Source of the DNA: a virus | Virus record (IMG/VR): IMGVR_UViG_3300044637_001266 | Location: 1 to 32,159 of that record | Reading direction: 5' to 3' (one strand) | Length of the DNA stretch: 32,159 nt | Part shown: in pieces, positions 26,600-32,159 of the stretch | How the letters are laid out: each line of letters starts with the position of its first letter | How positions within the stretch are numbered: the first letter of the stretch is position 1 | Translations under genes and position numbers: made by a program | The notes under the pieces: generated by a model | Database searches by the model: none | Told to the model about the DNA's origin: nothing | The model's input: the letters and a program-made list of their open reading frames with translations, nothing else

Positions 26600-27976
26600 A
26601 TGAACAAAATAGATTTTAGCACAAAAGAATTTGAAGGGATCAAGTTGGCAGCAGACTGGATTCGAGATCTTGAAAGCAGCGACAGTAGATTACACAAAGA
26701 ATCTGTGATCGAAAAAGCCTATGTGGCCTCACAACTTGGCAGCGCCAGTGCTCAATGCTTTTTGTTCAACTGCTATCAGGCCTACAACCCTTTCTATGTG
26801 TTCGGCGTCAAACAAATACCCGAGACTACTGGACTTGAGAACCAACCCAACAACTGGCCTGTGTTCTGGGCCTTGTGTGAAGCACTGCGCACTCGTAGCT
26901 TGACCGGACACGAAGCTCGTGATCGTATTGCGGCCGTGAGCCAAGAGTTTGACAGTGCCGAATGGAACATGTTGTGTCGTCGAGTGCTGATCAAAGACCT
27001 GCGATGCGGCATCAGTGAAAAGACCATCAACAAAGTTGTGGGCCGAACAGAATGGAAGATCCCTACCTTTACTTGTCAGCTGGCACAGGACTCCACCGAC
27101 CACCCCAAGAAGATGAAGGGCATCAAACGCCTGGAAGTCAAATTGGACGGTGTGCGTGTGATTGCAGTGGTGTCGGGCAATAGCTGTGTGTTGTACAGCC
27201 GCAATGGCAAGGAGTTTGAAAACTTTCCGCAGATTGCTGAGGCTATCTTGGACAACCGTCGGGCATTCCAACACGGTCGAGGCACAGGTGGACACTTTGT
27301 GTTGGATGGTGAAATTGTAGGTGAGAATTTCCAAGCCTTGATGAAACAGGCACAACGCAAAAGCAATGCCAAAACAACTGGTATGGTTTATCACATTTTT
27401 GATATCATTCCATTGGATGCACTCAAAGAAGGCCATTGCAACTTGCAACAGCACAAACGTATAGCATGGCTAGAAAGTGCAAAAACGGTGTTGGACGAAA
27501 CCGATTGTTTGCGTATCATGCCGGGTATGGATGTGAACCTGGACACTGCGGAAGGACATGATGTTATGCGCAGGTTTGCTGAAGCGTCAGTTGAGCAAGG
27601 ATATGAAGGCATCATGATTAAAAATCTCGATGCTCCGTACGAATGCAAACGCAGTGATCACTGGATGAAATGGAAACCCACCATCACAGTGGATTTGACC
27701 ATTGTGGGTTTTGAAGAAGGAACTGGTCGCAATGCAGGCCGGTTGGGTGCTATAATTTACGAAGGAGTTGATAATGAACGAAATATTCGGGTTAATGTTG
27801 GTACTGGCTATAGTGATAATGATCGTGATGAGTTTTGGGCTGCCCGGGATCAGTTACTTGGTGTCATTGGCGAAATCCAAGCTGATGCAGTTACTCAAAA
27901 TCAAGACGGATCATACAGTTTGAGATTCCCTAGGCATGTTCGGTTCCGTGGATTTGAAGCCGGGGAGAAACTGTAA
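26600..27976 (+). CDS. ATP-dependent DNA ligase (T4 gp30-like)
   Basis: A 458-residue ATP-dependent ligase that seals nicks during replication and repair. It opens with a helical N-terminal domain (~1-150). The adenylation motifs follow: motif I K181-L-D183-G184-x-R186 (EVKLDGVRV, where K181 is the AMP-linked lysine), motif III VLDGEIV (235-240), motif IV EGIMIK (336-341) and motif V WMKWKP (355-360). After these comes an OB-fold (VDLTIVGFEEGTGRNAGRLG, then RVNVGTGYSD). The length is close to T4 gp30 (about 487). ATG 26600 is chosen because the previous 54-residue gene ends at 26598; an in-frame start at 26516 would overlap it. The TAATG junction couples it to a small membrane protein. Confidence 0.95.
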   Translation: MNKIDFSTKEFEGIKLAADWIRDLESSDSRLHKESVIEKAYVASQLGSASAQCFLFNCYQAYNPFYVFGVKQIPETTGLENQPNNWPVFWALCEALRTRSLTGHEARDRIAAVSQEFDSAEWNMLCRRVLIKDLRCGISEKTINKVVGRTEWKIPTFTCQLAQDSTDHPKKMKGIKRLEVKLDGVRVIAVVSGNSCVLYSRNGKEFENFPQIAEAILDNRRAFQHGRGTGGHFVLDGEIVGENFQALMKQAQRKSNAKTTGMVYHIFDIIPLDALKEGHCNLQQHKRIAWLESAKTVLDETDCLRIMPGMDVNLDTAEGHDVMRRFAEASVEQGYEGIMIKNLDAPYECKRSDHWMKWKPTITVDLTIVGFEEGTGRNAGRLGAIIYEGVDNERNIRVNVGTGYSDNDRDEFWAARDQLLGVIGEIQADAVTQNQDGSYSLRFPRHVRFRGFEAGEKL

Positions 27977-28077
27977 TGCATTGGCTACTGGTATTGATCT
28001 TGGCATTTGTTAACCTGCCGCTGGCCCTGGGGTTGGCAGCAATTTTTATATTTTTTGGCAAACAAACAAAAAATTAA
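27976..28077 (+). CDS. Very small membrane protein (33 residues)
   Basis: ATG 27976 shares its A with the ligase stop (TAATG), and the frame ends at TAA 28075-28077. Nearly the whole protein is one hydrophobic span (HWLLVLILAFVNLPLALGLA, AIFIFFG) followed by a basic tail KQTKN, giving one or two short transmembrane segments with the C-terminus probably in the cytoplasm. Small membrane peptides of this type in phages can act as holin-like or host-membrane modulators, but none is assigned here. Translational coupling to ligase supports it as a real gene. Confidence 0.62.
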   Translation: MHWLLVLILAFVNLPLALGLAAIFIFFGKQTKN

Positions 28078-28095
28078 TCTAACAAGGAATTGAAA

Positions 28096-28269
28096 ATGGA
28101 AAAATTTATGGAATGGTTTGGTCGGCACCGTAAGACGATTGGATACACTGTCGGTGGTGTTAACTTAGGAGCTGGCATTGCCGCAATTGCCGGTGGCAGT
28201 GTTTGGCCTGGGATATTATGGTTAGTCTTGGGCGCTGCAATAATTTTAGATGCTAGGATGTTCAAATGA
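28096..28269 (+). CDS. Small membrane protein (57 residues)
   Basis: The frame runs from ATG 28096, with an AAGGAA ribosome-binding site 6 bases before it, to TGA 28267-28269. A charged amphipathic start (MEKFMEWFGRHRKTIG) is followed by two hydrophobic spans (VNLGAGIAAIAG and VWPGILWLVLGAAIILDA) separated by a G-G-S turn, suggesting a hairpin in the inner membrane. It overlaps the next gene by 4 bases. Together with the 33-residue gene just upstream it makes a pair of tiny membrane proteins after DNA ligase. No function is known. Confidence 0.72.
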   Translation: MEKFMEWFGRHRKTIGYTVGGVNLGAGIAAIAGGSVWPGILWLVLGAAIILDARMFK

Positions 28270-28817
28270 TTTCAATGAAAGAATGGATGGAATTGGTCGA
28301 CTATAAGATCACCGAAGGCAGTGCATACGGCTGGTCATGCTACGGTCCCGATGCTTATACACTAGATTCGTGGAACGGTGTTCAAGGCGAAGGCGGATAC
28401 AGTTTCAGCATTGTGTTCAGTACTGAATCTGCACAAACAGCGCATCAAGTGTCGGCATACGACTACACCAACAATCGTGCTTACCGAATGATCAATCCAG
28501 ACTATGCAGAGCAGTATCATAACGAAGCCAAGTCTAGAAATGTGCCGGCTAATCAAGCCTGGGACAATGTTGACTATGTGGATTTGGAAGTGGCAGACGA
28601 CTTTATTCAAAAGTGCCTGGCCATTCGCGCCGGTGAGGATTATGACACACGAGTACAGATTACAGTTGACTTTTCAGATGAAGATCTGTTGAAGTACATG
28701 AAACTGGCACACGAGCGTGATATCACATTCAACGAATTGGTGGTGCAGGCCTTGACCGAGGCCATTCAACTCCGCGACGCGAACCCAGAAAGATTTGGTC
28801 AGTTGTACAACGATTAA
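28266..28817 (+). CDS. Conserved phage protein, unknown function, with possible ribbon-helix-helix-like C-terminus
   Basis: A 183-residue protein starting in an ATGA overlap. The N-terminal ~115 residues form a distinct domain (KEWMELVDYKITEGSAYGW, YGPDAYTLDSWNG, AYRMINPDYAEQY, NVDYVDLEVADDF) that I recognise as recurrent in T4-type cyanophages but unassigned. The C-terminal ~50 residues (RVQITVDFSDEDLLKYMKLA, HERDITFNELVVQALTEAI) have the strand-helix-helix order of ribbon-helix-helix DNA-binding proteins. The gene could therefore be an early regulator, by analogy only. It is acidic overall and has no membrane segment. A 16-base gap with a weak site precedes the next gene. Confidence 0.85.
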   Translation: MISMKEWMELVDYKITEGSAYGWSCYGPDAYTLDSWNGVQGEGGYSFSIVFSTESAQTAHQVSAYDYTNNRAYRMINPDYAEQYHNEAKSRNVPANQAWDNVDYVDLEVADDFIQKCLAIRAGEDYDTRVQITVDFSDEDLLKYMKLAHERDITFNELVVQALTEAIQLRDANPERFGQLYND

Positions 28818-28833
28818 GCACTTGGAATAACAT

Positions 28834-29028
28834 ATGAACAAGAAACTTGAAATTGATTTTGAAACAGCAGACCGCATCACAGTGCTCACACTGAAAGAAC
28901 AGCGCAAGTATCTCAAAAAAGAACTGGCCGACTTCAAAAAAGGCGAATACCTGCATCCTGAAGATGTAAGCGGAAACACAATCATGATCCATCACTTGGA
29001 TGCTGTGATCAAACATTTTGGTGGCTAA
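28834..29028 (+). CDS. Small conserved helical phage protein
   Basis: A 64-residue, highly charged, helical protein (KKLEIDFETADRITVLTLKE, QRKYLKKELADFKKGEYLHP, TIMIHHLDAVIKHFGG). The pattern of an acidic first segment, a basic coiled-coil-like middle and an HLDAVIKHFGG end is familiar from small hypothetical proteins of T4-type cyanophages. The stop TAA abuts the ATG of the next gene, so the two are coupled. No function is known. The ribosome-binding site is weak (GGAAT). Confidence 0.82.
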   Translation: MNKKLEIDFETADRITVLTLKEQRKYLKKELADFKKGEYLHPEDVSGNTIMIHHLDAVIKHFGG

Positions 29029-29469
29029 ATGAAAATTGGACTCAGTTACAGCCGATGTGTTCGAGACATTGCGGAAGGTCGTGTGGACATTGACGATGTG
29101 CTGGTTATCATTGCTCGTACAGATTTTGATCCCAATGACGACGAGCAATGGGCAAACATGTGGTCGGCCTACGGCGGCGGCTCGCCTAGATTTGATTCTA
29201 TTACGGGCTTTAGTCGTAGTGCTCCAGAGTGGGCTGGTCAAACTGACGAAGATCTTTTCCGTAGTGTGAGCGTAGGCTTATGGAAGTTGGGCAAGCTGCA
29301 CCAGCCACGCAAATTTGGCGCAAATCCGAGTCGGCGTGGTGAATTTTGGTTGGAAGCAGTGCTGCCTGATTCTGAACTGGAATCACGCCCCGCAGTAAAA
29401 GACGCATGGGATCGGTTTCAGATGCTGGCCGGATTAACCAACACAAAGTTGGATCGAGATTATCAATGA
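29029..29469 (+). CDS. Conserved phage protein of unknown function
   Basis: A 146-residue soluble protein. It opens with GLSYSRCVRDIAEGRVDIDD, then VLVIIARTDFDPND, and continues with a glycine-rich W-S-A-Y-G-G-G-S segment and a C-terminal helix (ESRPAVKDAWDRFQMLAGLT). The first 35 residues look like a protein family recurrent in T4-type aquatic phages but unassigned. Of interest, the next gene repeats the C-terminal pattern (HPAVVDAWEKFMLTCELT), suggesting that these two adjacent genes share a short C-terminal motif. No catalytic motif is evident. ATG follows the previous stop without gap; the stop overlaps the next start (ATGA). Confidence 0.85.
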   Translation: MKIGLSYSRCVRDIAEGRVDIDDVLVIIARTDFDPNDDEQWANMWSAYGGGSPRFDSITGFSRSAPEWAGQTDEDLFRSVSVGLWKLGKLHQPRKFGANPSRRGEFWLEAVLPDSELESRPAVKDAWDRFQMLAGLTNTKLDRDYQ

Positions 29470-29930
29470 AAAAGGTGTATTATGAAAAAATTGGACGGCG
29501 GTATCGGCCTGTGGCTGAGTATGATAGCAATCTTTTGGATAGTTTCCATCGAGGTAGTCACCTTGTCTGCGTATACCCCGGGGGACAATCCCGTAGGTTT
29601 AATGTGGAACCTAACCATGCGGCCATGATTGCCGCTGGACGGCTGGCTGAAGATGCCATCTGTCAGGCCCTACACAAGGCCAGTGAAATGCGGCCACAAA
29701 AAACTCCCATCACTCCGGGTCAACTCAAGGCCTGGCAAAAATTAGCCAAGGAGTTTGGTGATGAATTGTGTACATTACAGCATGCCAGTGCCAGAGATTT
29801 GGCCGAAGCAGGTGTCAAGGCCATGCAGGCCGAAGCTGACAAACTGATGAGTCATCCCGCAGTGGTTGACGCATGGGAGAAATTTATGTTAACATGTGAA
29901 CTTACTAAGGAGAGAAAAAATGGCAACTAA
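29466..29930 (+). CDS. Uncharacterised early protein
   Basis: A 154-residue protein starting at ATG 29466 in an ATGA overlap with the preceding gene; an in-frame ATG at 29406 would overlap that gene by 64 bases and is rejected. The N-terminal ~50 residues are strand-rich (VYYEKIGRRYRPVAEYD, HLVCVYPGGQSRRFNVEP). The remainder is helical and Ala/Lys/Glu-rich (AWQKLAKEFGDELCTLQHAS, AGVKAMQAEADKLM) and ends with the H-P-A-V-V-D-A-W-E-K-F motif that also closes the gene before it. It overlaps the next gene by 11 bases and contains that gene's AAGGAGAG ribosome-binding site. No known function. Confidence 0.78.
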   Translation: MKKVYYEKIGRRYRPVAEYDSNLLDSFHRGSHLVCVYPGGQSRRFNVEPNHAAMIAAGRLAEDAICQALHKASEMRPQKTPITPGQLKAWQKLAKEFGDELCTLQHASARDLAEAGVKAMQAEADKLMSHPAVVDAWEKFMLTCELTKERKNGN

Positions 29931-30132
29931 AGCAACAGTATCAAAAATCAGCGACAAGCTGACCAAGATAAATGAATCATACACTGTGTATCGTTACGAC
30001 AACGGCTTCATGATAGAAGCAGGCGGTCGCAACAAAAAAGGCGACTATGTTACTGCCAAGATCCTGTGCAACACACTAGATGAGGTACTGATTCTTGTGA
30101 AAGAAGCCGGCGAAATGGACCTAGACGTTTAA
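29920..30132 (+). CDS. Small conserved early protein
   Basis: A 70-residue protein with a perfect AAGGAGAG ribosome-binding site (29907-29914) that fixes ATG 29920. Structure can be read as beta strands (ESYTVYRYDNGFMIEAGGRN, KKGDYVTAKILC) followed by a helix (TLDEVLILVKEAGEM), a small alpha/beta fold. It resembles small proteins of T4-type cyanophages with no function assigned. Good translation signals suggest high expression in early infection. Confidence 0.8.
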   Translation: MATKATVSKISDKLTKINESYTVYRYDNGFMIEAGGRNKKGDYVTAKILCNTLDEVLILVKEAGEMDLDV

Positions 30133-30142
30133 GGACAACAAC

Positions 30143-30820
30143 ATGGCCACCTGGAAACTATCACCACAGTACAAAAAATCAGCAGTAGAGACAATGTTTT
30201 TCTACAATGGCAGCAAAACTATTGTTGTTGAACAAGGCTGGCGCTGGGGCACGTTCACAGTAGAATCAGATGAGCGTCCGCTTACAGATTCAGAACTTGC
30301 AAATGAAGACGGCTATGAACTTGGTTGCATTGACAACGACGAGTCATGGGAACTTTATGAAATGACCGACGGTTGCTGGCTAGATATTGACGCAGGCCGC
30401 GACGCCACTGAAGAGGATGTGGCAGCGTTTGAACAAGCCTGGGAAGATGATGGCTACGATGGCGTGGAAGCTCTGGGCTGGAGCAATGACGATACTGAGT
30501 ATTGGTACCATGGTCCGTTGGAATTAACCAACGAAGACACTGGTGAAGTATTCCTAGGTAACGCTGCGGGTACTCAAGCTCAAACTGAACAACAGTTGCT
30601 GGCAGAGTTGGACCAGCTGATTGCCGCCATGCCAGATCCAGATGAACCTGCTGTTACCGACTGGTTTACAGCAGATGTCAAGCCTGTACATAAAGGCAAT
30701 TATCAAGCAATTACTGAGGCAGCACCTATGTGGCCGTTTCCTACCATGGTAGAGTGGAATGGCAAGCAGTGGGGCGAGCCTGTCAAAGAATGGCGCGGAC
30801 TGGCAAATAAACCTGAGTAA
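30143..30820 (+). CDS. Acidic Trp-rich phage protein, unknown function
   Basis: A 225-residue very acidic protein with an AAGGACAA ribosome-binding site. The N-terminal ~120 residues contain many Trp, Asp and Glu residues (GWRWGTFTVESDE, YELGCIDNDESWELYEMTDG, WLDIDAGRDATEEDV, FEQAWEDDGYDGVEALGWSN). They alternate strands and acidic loops, similar to unassigned cyanophage proteins and reminiscent of DNA-mimic proteins in charge. A Gln/Ala linker (~145-160) follows, and then a shorter C-terminal domain starting DWFTADVKPVHKGNYQ with W-P-F-P-T-M-V-E-W-N-G-K-Q-W. That K-P-x-x-x-G-x-Y...W-x-G-x-x-W pattern is seen in several small phage proteins. DNA mimicry is speculation; high acidity is directly visible. 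Confidence 0.82.
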   Translation: MATWKLSPQYKKSAVETMFFYNGSKTIVVEQGWRWGTFTVESDERPLTDSELANEDGYELGCIDNDESWELYEMTDGCWLDIDAGRDATEEDVAAFEQAWEDDGYDGVEALGWSNDDTEYWYHGPLELTNEDTGEVFLGNAAGTQAQTEQQLLAELDQLIAAMPDPDEPAVTDWFTADVKPVHKGNYQAITEAAPMWPFPTMVEWNGKQWGEPVKEWRGLANKPE

Positions 30821-30823
30821 AAC

Positions 30824-30852
30824 TTGACAACACTGGTTGCTACTGTTATAAT
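30824..30852 (+). promoter_or_regulatory. Consensus sigma70 promoter
   Basis: Perfect TTGACA (30824-30829), 17-base spacer, perfect TATAAT (30847-30852). The spacer is unrelated to the three-copy promoter family at 25114-25697. It gives a leader of about 30 bases with AAGGG (30877-30881) before the GTG start at 30888. Confidence 0.93.
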
Positions 30853-30887
30853 CGCTATGCATAACATACAAATGTCAAGGGTTTATT

Positions 30888-31346
30888 GTGATAAAAAATG
30901 TAAGGACAGACTATTATTTGAATTTCATTAAAGACGACCCTGTTCGTCCTCATCTGCCGACCTTTTGGCGTGTAGAACCCAATCGCGAAGTCTATGTGTT
31001 GGAAGATGATGAAACCAACGAAGTTACTGCAATGATATGTGTGGCATTCTGCAACGAAATACCCATTGACGAAGGTGAATTAGAAAAATATTCCACGCCA
31101 ACAGACGAACACAGCGCCCGAGGCACCAATGCAATATTCTATACTGTGTGGAGTTACCGGCCTGGTTCAGGTAGAACAATTGTGTTGGGTGTGGCTGAAT
31201 TGATCAGAAACACAATGCCCGATGTCAAAAGATTTGTCACACTGAGTCCAATGACCGACATGGCACGCCGATTTCATCTCAGCAACGGCGCTGGTGTACT
31301 ACAGGTCAATTCAACATCGGTAAATTACGAATACAAATTTGACTAA
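30888..31346 (+). CDS. GNAT-like acyltransferase candidate, conserved in phages
   Basis: A 152-residue protein starting at GTG, 6 bases after an AAGGG site. The layout fits a compact GNAT fold: EVYVLEDDETNEVTAMICVA (strands 2-3), then AIFYTVWSYRPGSGRTIVLG (strand 4 and a glycine-rich loop where acyl-CoA pyrophosphate would bind), and VKRFVTLSPMTDMARRFHLS followed by NGA (strand 5 and the helix of motif B). The R-P-G-S-G-R-T loop resembles the GNAT Q/R-x-x-G-x-G/A signature. Close relatives occur in T4-type cyanophages as hypothetical proteins. The substrate is unknown; it may acylate a host or phage protein early in infection. It has its own consensus promoter. The TAATG junction links it to the next gene. 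Confidence 0.82.
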   Translation: MIKNVRTDYYLNFIKDDPVRPHLPTFWRVEPNREVYVLEDDETNEVTAMICVAFCNEIPIDEGELEKYSTPTDEHSARGTNAIFYTVWSYRPGSGRTIVLGVAELIRNTMPDVKRFVTLSPMTDMARRFHLSNGAGVLQVNSTSVNYEYKFD

Positions 31347-31744
31347 TGAGCGACGATCAATCCCACGATGATCTGATTCGACATCTCAAAGGCATACGAG
31401 AAATAGTCATTAACAGATGTCATGGTGGGTTTGGGCTGAGTCATGATGCTGACCTGTTGTATCTTAAACTGGCCATGATTGACTATACCCAACAGGATCG
31501 AACAAGTCGCGATGAAACCACAAGACTGGGACCGCAACTGATGGTCGACGGAGATGAGTGGTTGTCAACTGACTTGAAAAGAGACGATCCTGTGCTGGTA
31601 TCTGTGGTAAAAAGATTGGGGAAAAAAGCCAATGGTCCGTATGCCGACTTAAAAATTGTAAAAATCCCTGCCAGTGTTGAATGGGAAATTATGAATCGCG
31701 GTGGTAAAGAGTGGGTGGCTGAAGCTCATCAGCGCTGGTACTAA
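31346..31744 (+). CDS. Conserved phage protein of unknown function
   Basis: A 132-residue protein whose ATG shares one base with the previous stop. A helical N-terminal part (DLIRHLKGIREIVINRCHGG, DLLYLKLAMIDYT) precedes an alpha/beta segment (DDPVLVSVVKRLGKKANGPY, ADLKIVKIPASVEWEIMNRG) and the end GKEWVAEAHQRWY. The second half is strongly reminiscent of a widespread T4-type phage protein family containing the V-x-x-L-G-x-x-A-N-G-x-x-A-x-L-K-x-V-x-I-P-x-x-V-x-W-x-I pattern. Its function is not known to me. It is transcribed with the GNAT-like gene from the 30824 promoter. Confidence 0.87.
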   Translation: MSDDQSHDDLIRHLKGIREIVINRCHGGFGLSHDADLLYLKLAMIDYTQQDRTSRDETTRLGPQLMVDGDEWLSTDLKRDDPVLVSVVKRLGKKANGPYADLKIVKIPASVEWEIMNRGGKEWVAEAHQRWY

Positions 31745-31747
31745 ACC

Positions 31748-31757
31748 CTATAAATAC
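31748..31757 (+). promoter_or_regulatory. T4-type late promoter box, perfect consensus, near-leaderless
   Basis: CTATAAATAC contains the exact T4 late consensus TATAAATA (31749-31756). Only 6 bases separate it from the ATG at 31763, so the late transcript would begin at the start codon. It is the best late box in the window. Confidence 0.72.
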
Positions 31758-31762
31758 ACATT

Positions 31763-32159
31763 ATGATATTCGGATACTTTACATTATTTGTTGCACTGGT
31801 CATCAGTGCAGTGGCAGAGTTCTATAGCATTATAGGCCTGACTTCTATTTTTTCCGCAGCTTTTTGGCCGGTGGTTATTATGGGTGTTGCACTTGGAGTA
31901 GGCAAAATCACAGCCGCAATTTGGTTGAAATTAAATTGGCACCGTGCCAGTATAACTTATAAACTGTATCTGGTTCCAGCACTGGTATTCCTCATGTTGT
32001 TGACCAGCATGGGCATTTTTGGCTTTTTGAGCAAGGCACACAGCGATCAAAGTCTGGTGTCGGGCGATGTTACCAGTAAGATTGCAATATATGATGAAAA
32101 AATCAAAACCGAAAAAGAGAATATTGAAGCAAACCGTAAGGCACTTAAACAGATGGATG
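31763..32159 (+). CDS. Membrane protein with coiled-coil segment (3' truncated by window end)
   Basis: The first 132 residues of a longer protein. Three or four hydrophobic spans are visible: residues ~2-28 (YFTLFVALVISAVAEFYSII), ~30-54 (FSAAFWPVVIMGVALGVG), and ~68-88 (YLVPALVFLMLLTSMGIFGF). After ~92 the chain becomes polar and helical with heptads (KIAIYDEKIKTEKENIEANR). This combination of an N-terminal membrane bundle and a long coiled coil is known from large hypothetical proteins of T4-type aquatic phages, which may later contain structural or cell-wall-directed domains outside this window. A perfect late promoter precedes it, and there is no ribosome-binding site. Confidence 0.82.
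   Translation, partial: MIFGYFTLFVALVISAVAEFYSIIGLTSIFSAAFWPVVIMGVALGVGKITAAIWLKLNWHRASITYKLYLVPALVFLMLLTSMGIFGFLSKAHSDQSLVSGDVTSKIAIYDEKIKTEKENIEANRKALKQMD

Noticed and set aside
26729-27454. 241-residue open frame on the reverse strand
   Set aside because: It lies entirely inside the clearly identified DNA ligase, has no ribosome-binding site and shows no protein motif.

Overview
The window looks like a piece of a large, strictly lytic T4-type (myovirus-like) phage genome, probably from an uncultured aquatic phage of a proteobacterial host. All 51 protein genes I can support lie on the + strand. They are packed tightly, with many ATGA or TAATG stop/start overlaps. The T4-type assignment rests on several points: a gp61-like primase followed by a gp41-like helicase, a gp30-like ATP-dependent DNA ligase, a PAAR spike-tip protein, class Ia NrdA/NrdB with glutaredoxin, and repeated TAAATA boxes resembling the T4 late promoter. 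The host assignment is inference, from near-perfect sigma70 promoters and from proteobacterial-style IscU and IscA. I see no tRNA or rRNA, integrase, transposon or CRISPR array. No stretch longer than 300 bases lacks a gene.

Layout. 3-236: end of a structural gene. 248-2677: a sigma70 promoter driving primase and helicase. 2674-5451: a visibly AT-richer four-gene cassette centred on a twitch-type radical SAM enzyme, overlapping the helicase stop. 5510-12293: a late, structural-looking module that holds an Ala/Pro-rich repeat protein, a large protein with both a Pol-beta-type nucleotidyltransferase motif and a ligase-like KxDG motif, a probable small virion protein, an XhlA-like coiled-coil/membrane protein and scaffold-like proteins. 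Most units here are preceded by TAAATA late-promoter boxes. 12419-15731: a cold-shock protein with its own terminator, then iscU, iscA and a B12-binding-type radical SAM gene in one coupled run, then a PD-(D/E)XK exonuclease. 15750-17758: a tail fibre/tailspike with a pectate-lyase fold and a companion gene. 17776-22516: deoxynucleotide module (nrdA, RSH/MESH1-like HD hydrolase, tiny ORF, nrdB, unknown gene, glutaredoxin). 22513-25050: small beta-rich protein, PAAR protein and a 649-residue virion-like protein, closed by a terminator. 25149-31744: early region of small, mostly uncharacterised genes plus DNA ligase, driven by three near-identical copies of a strong promoter and a fourth consensus promoter. 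31763-end: start of a membrane protein behind a late promoter.

How it fits together. Early sigma70 promoters would drive small host-takeover-type genes, ligase, primase and helicase. The RNR/glutaredoxin set supplies dNTPs, and a candidate alarmone hydrolase sits between its two subunits. Late TAAATA promoters drive virion genes. The two most unusual elements are the phage-borne IscU/IscA pair coupled to a cobalamin-type radical SAM enzyme, and the separate AT-rich cassette with a second radical SAM enzyme. Together they suggest that the phage brings Fe-S enzymes and part of their cluster supply. All functional statements come from reading motifs, without database searches.
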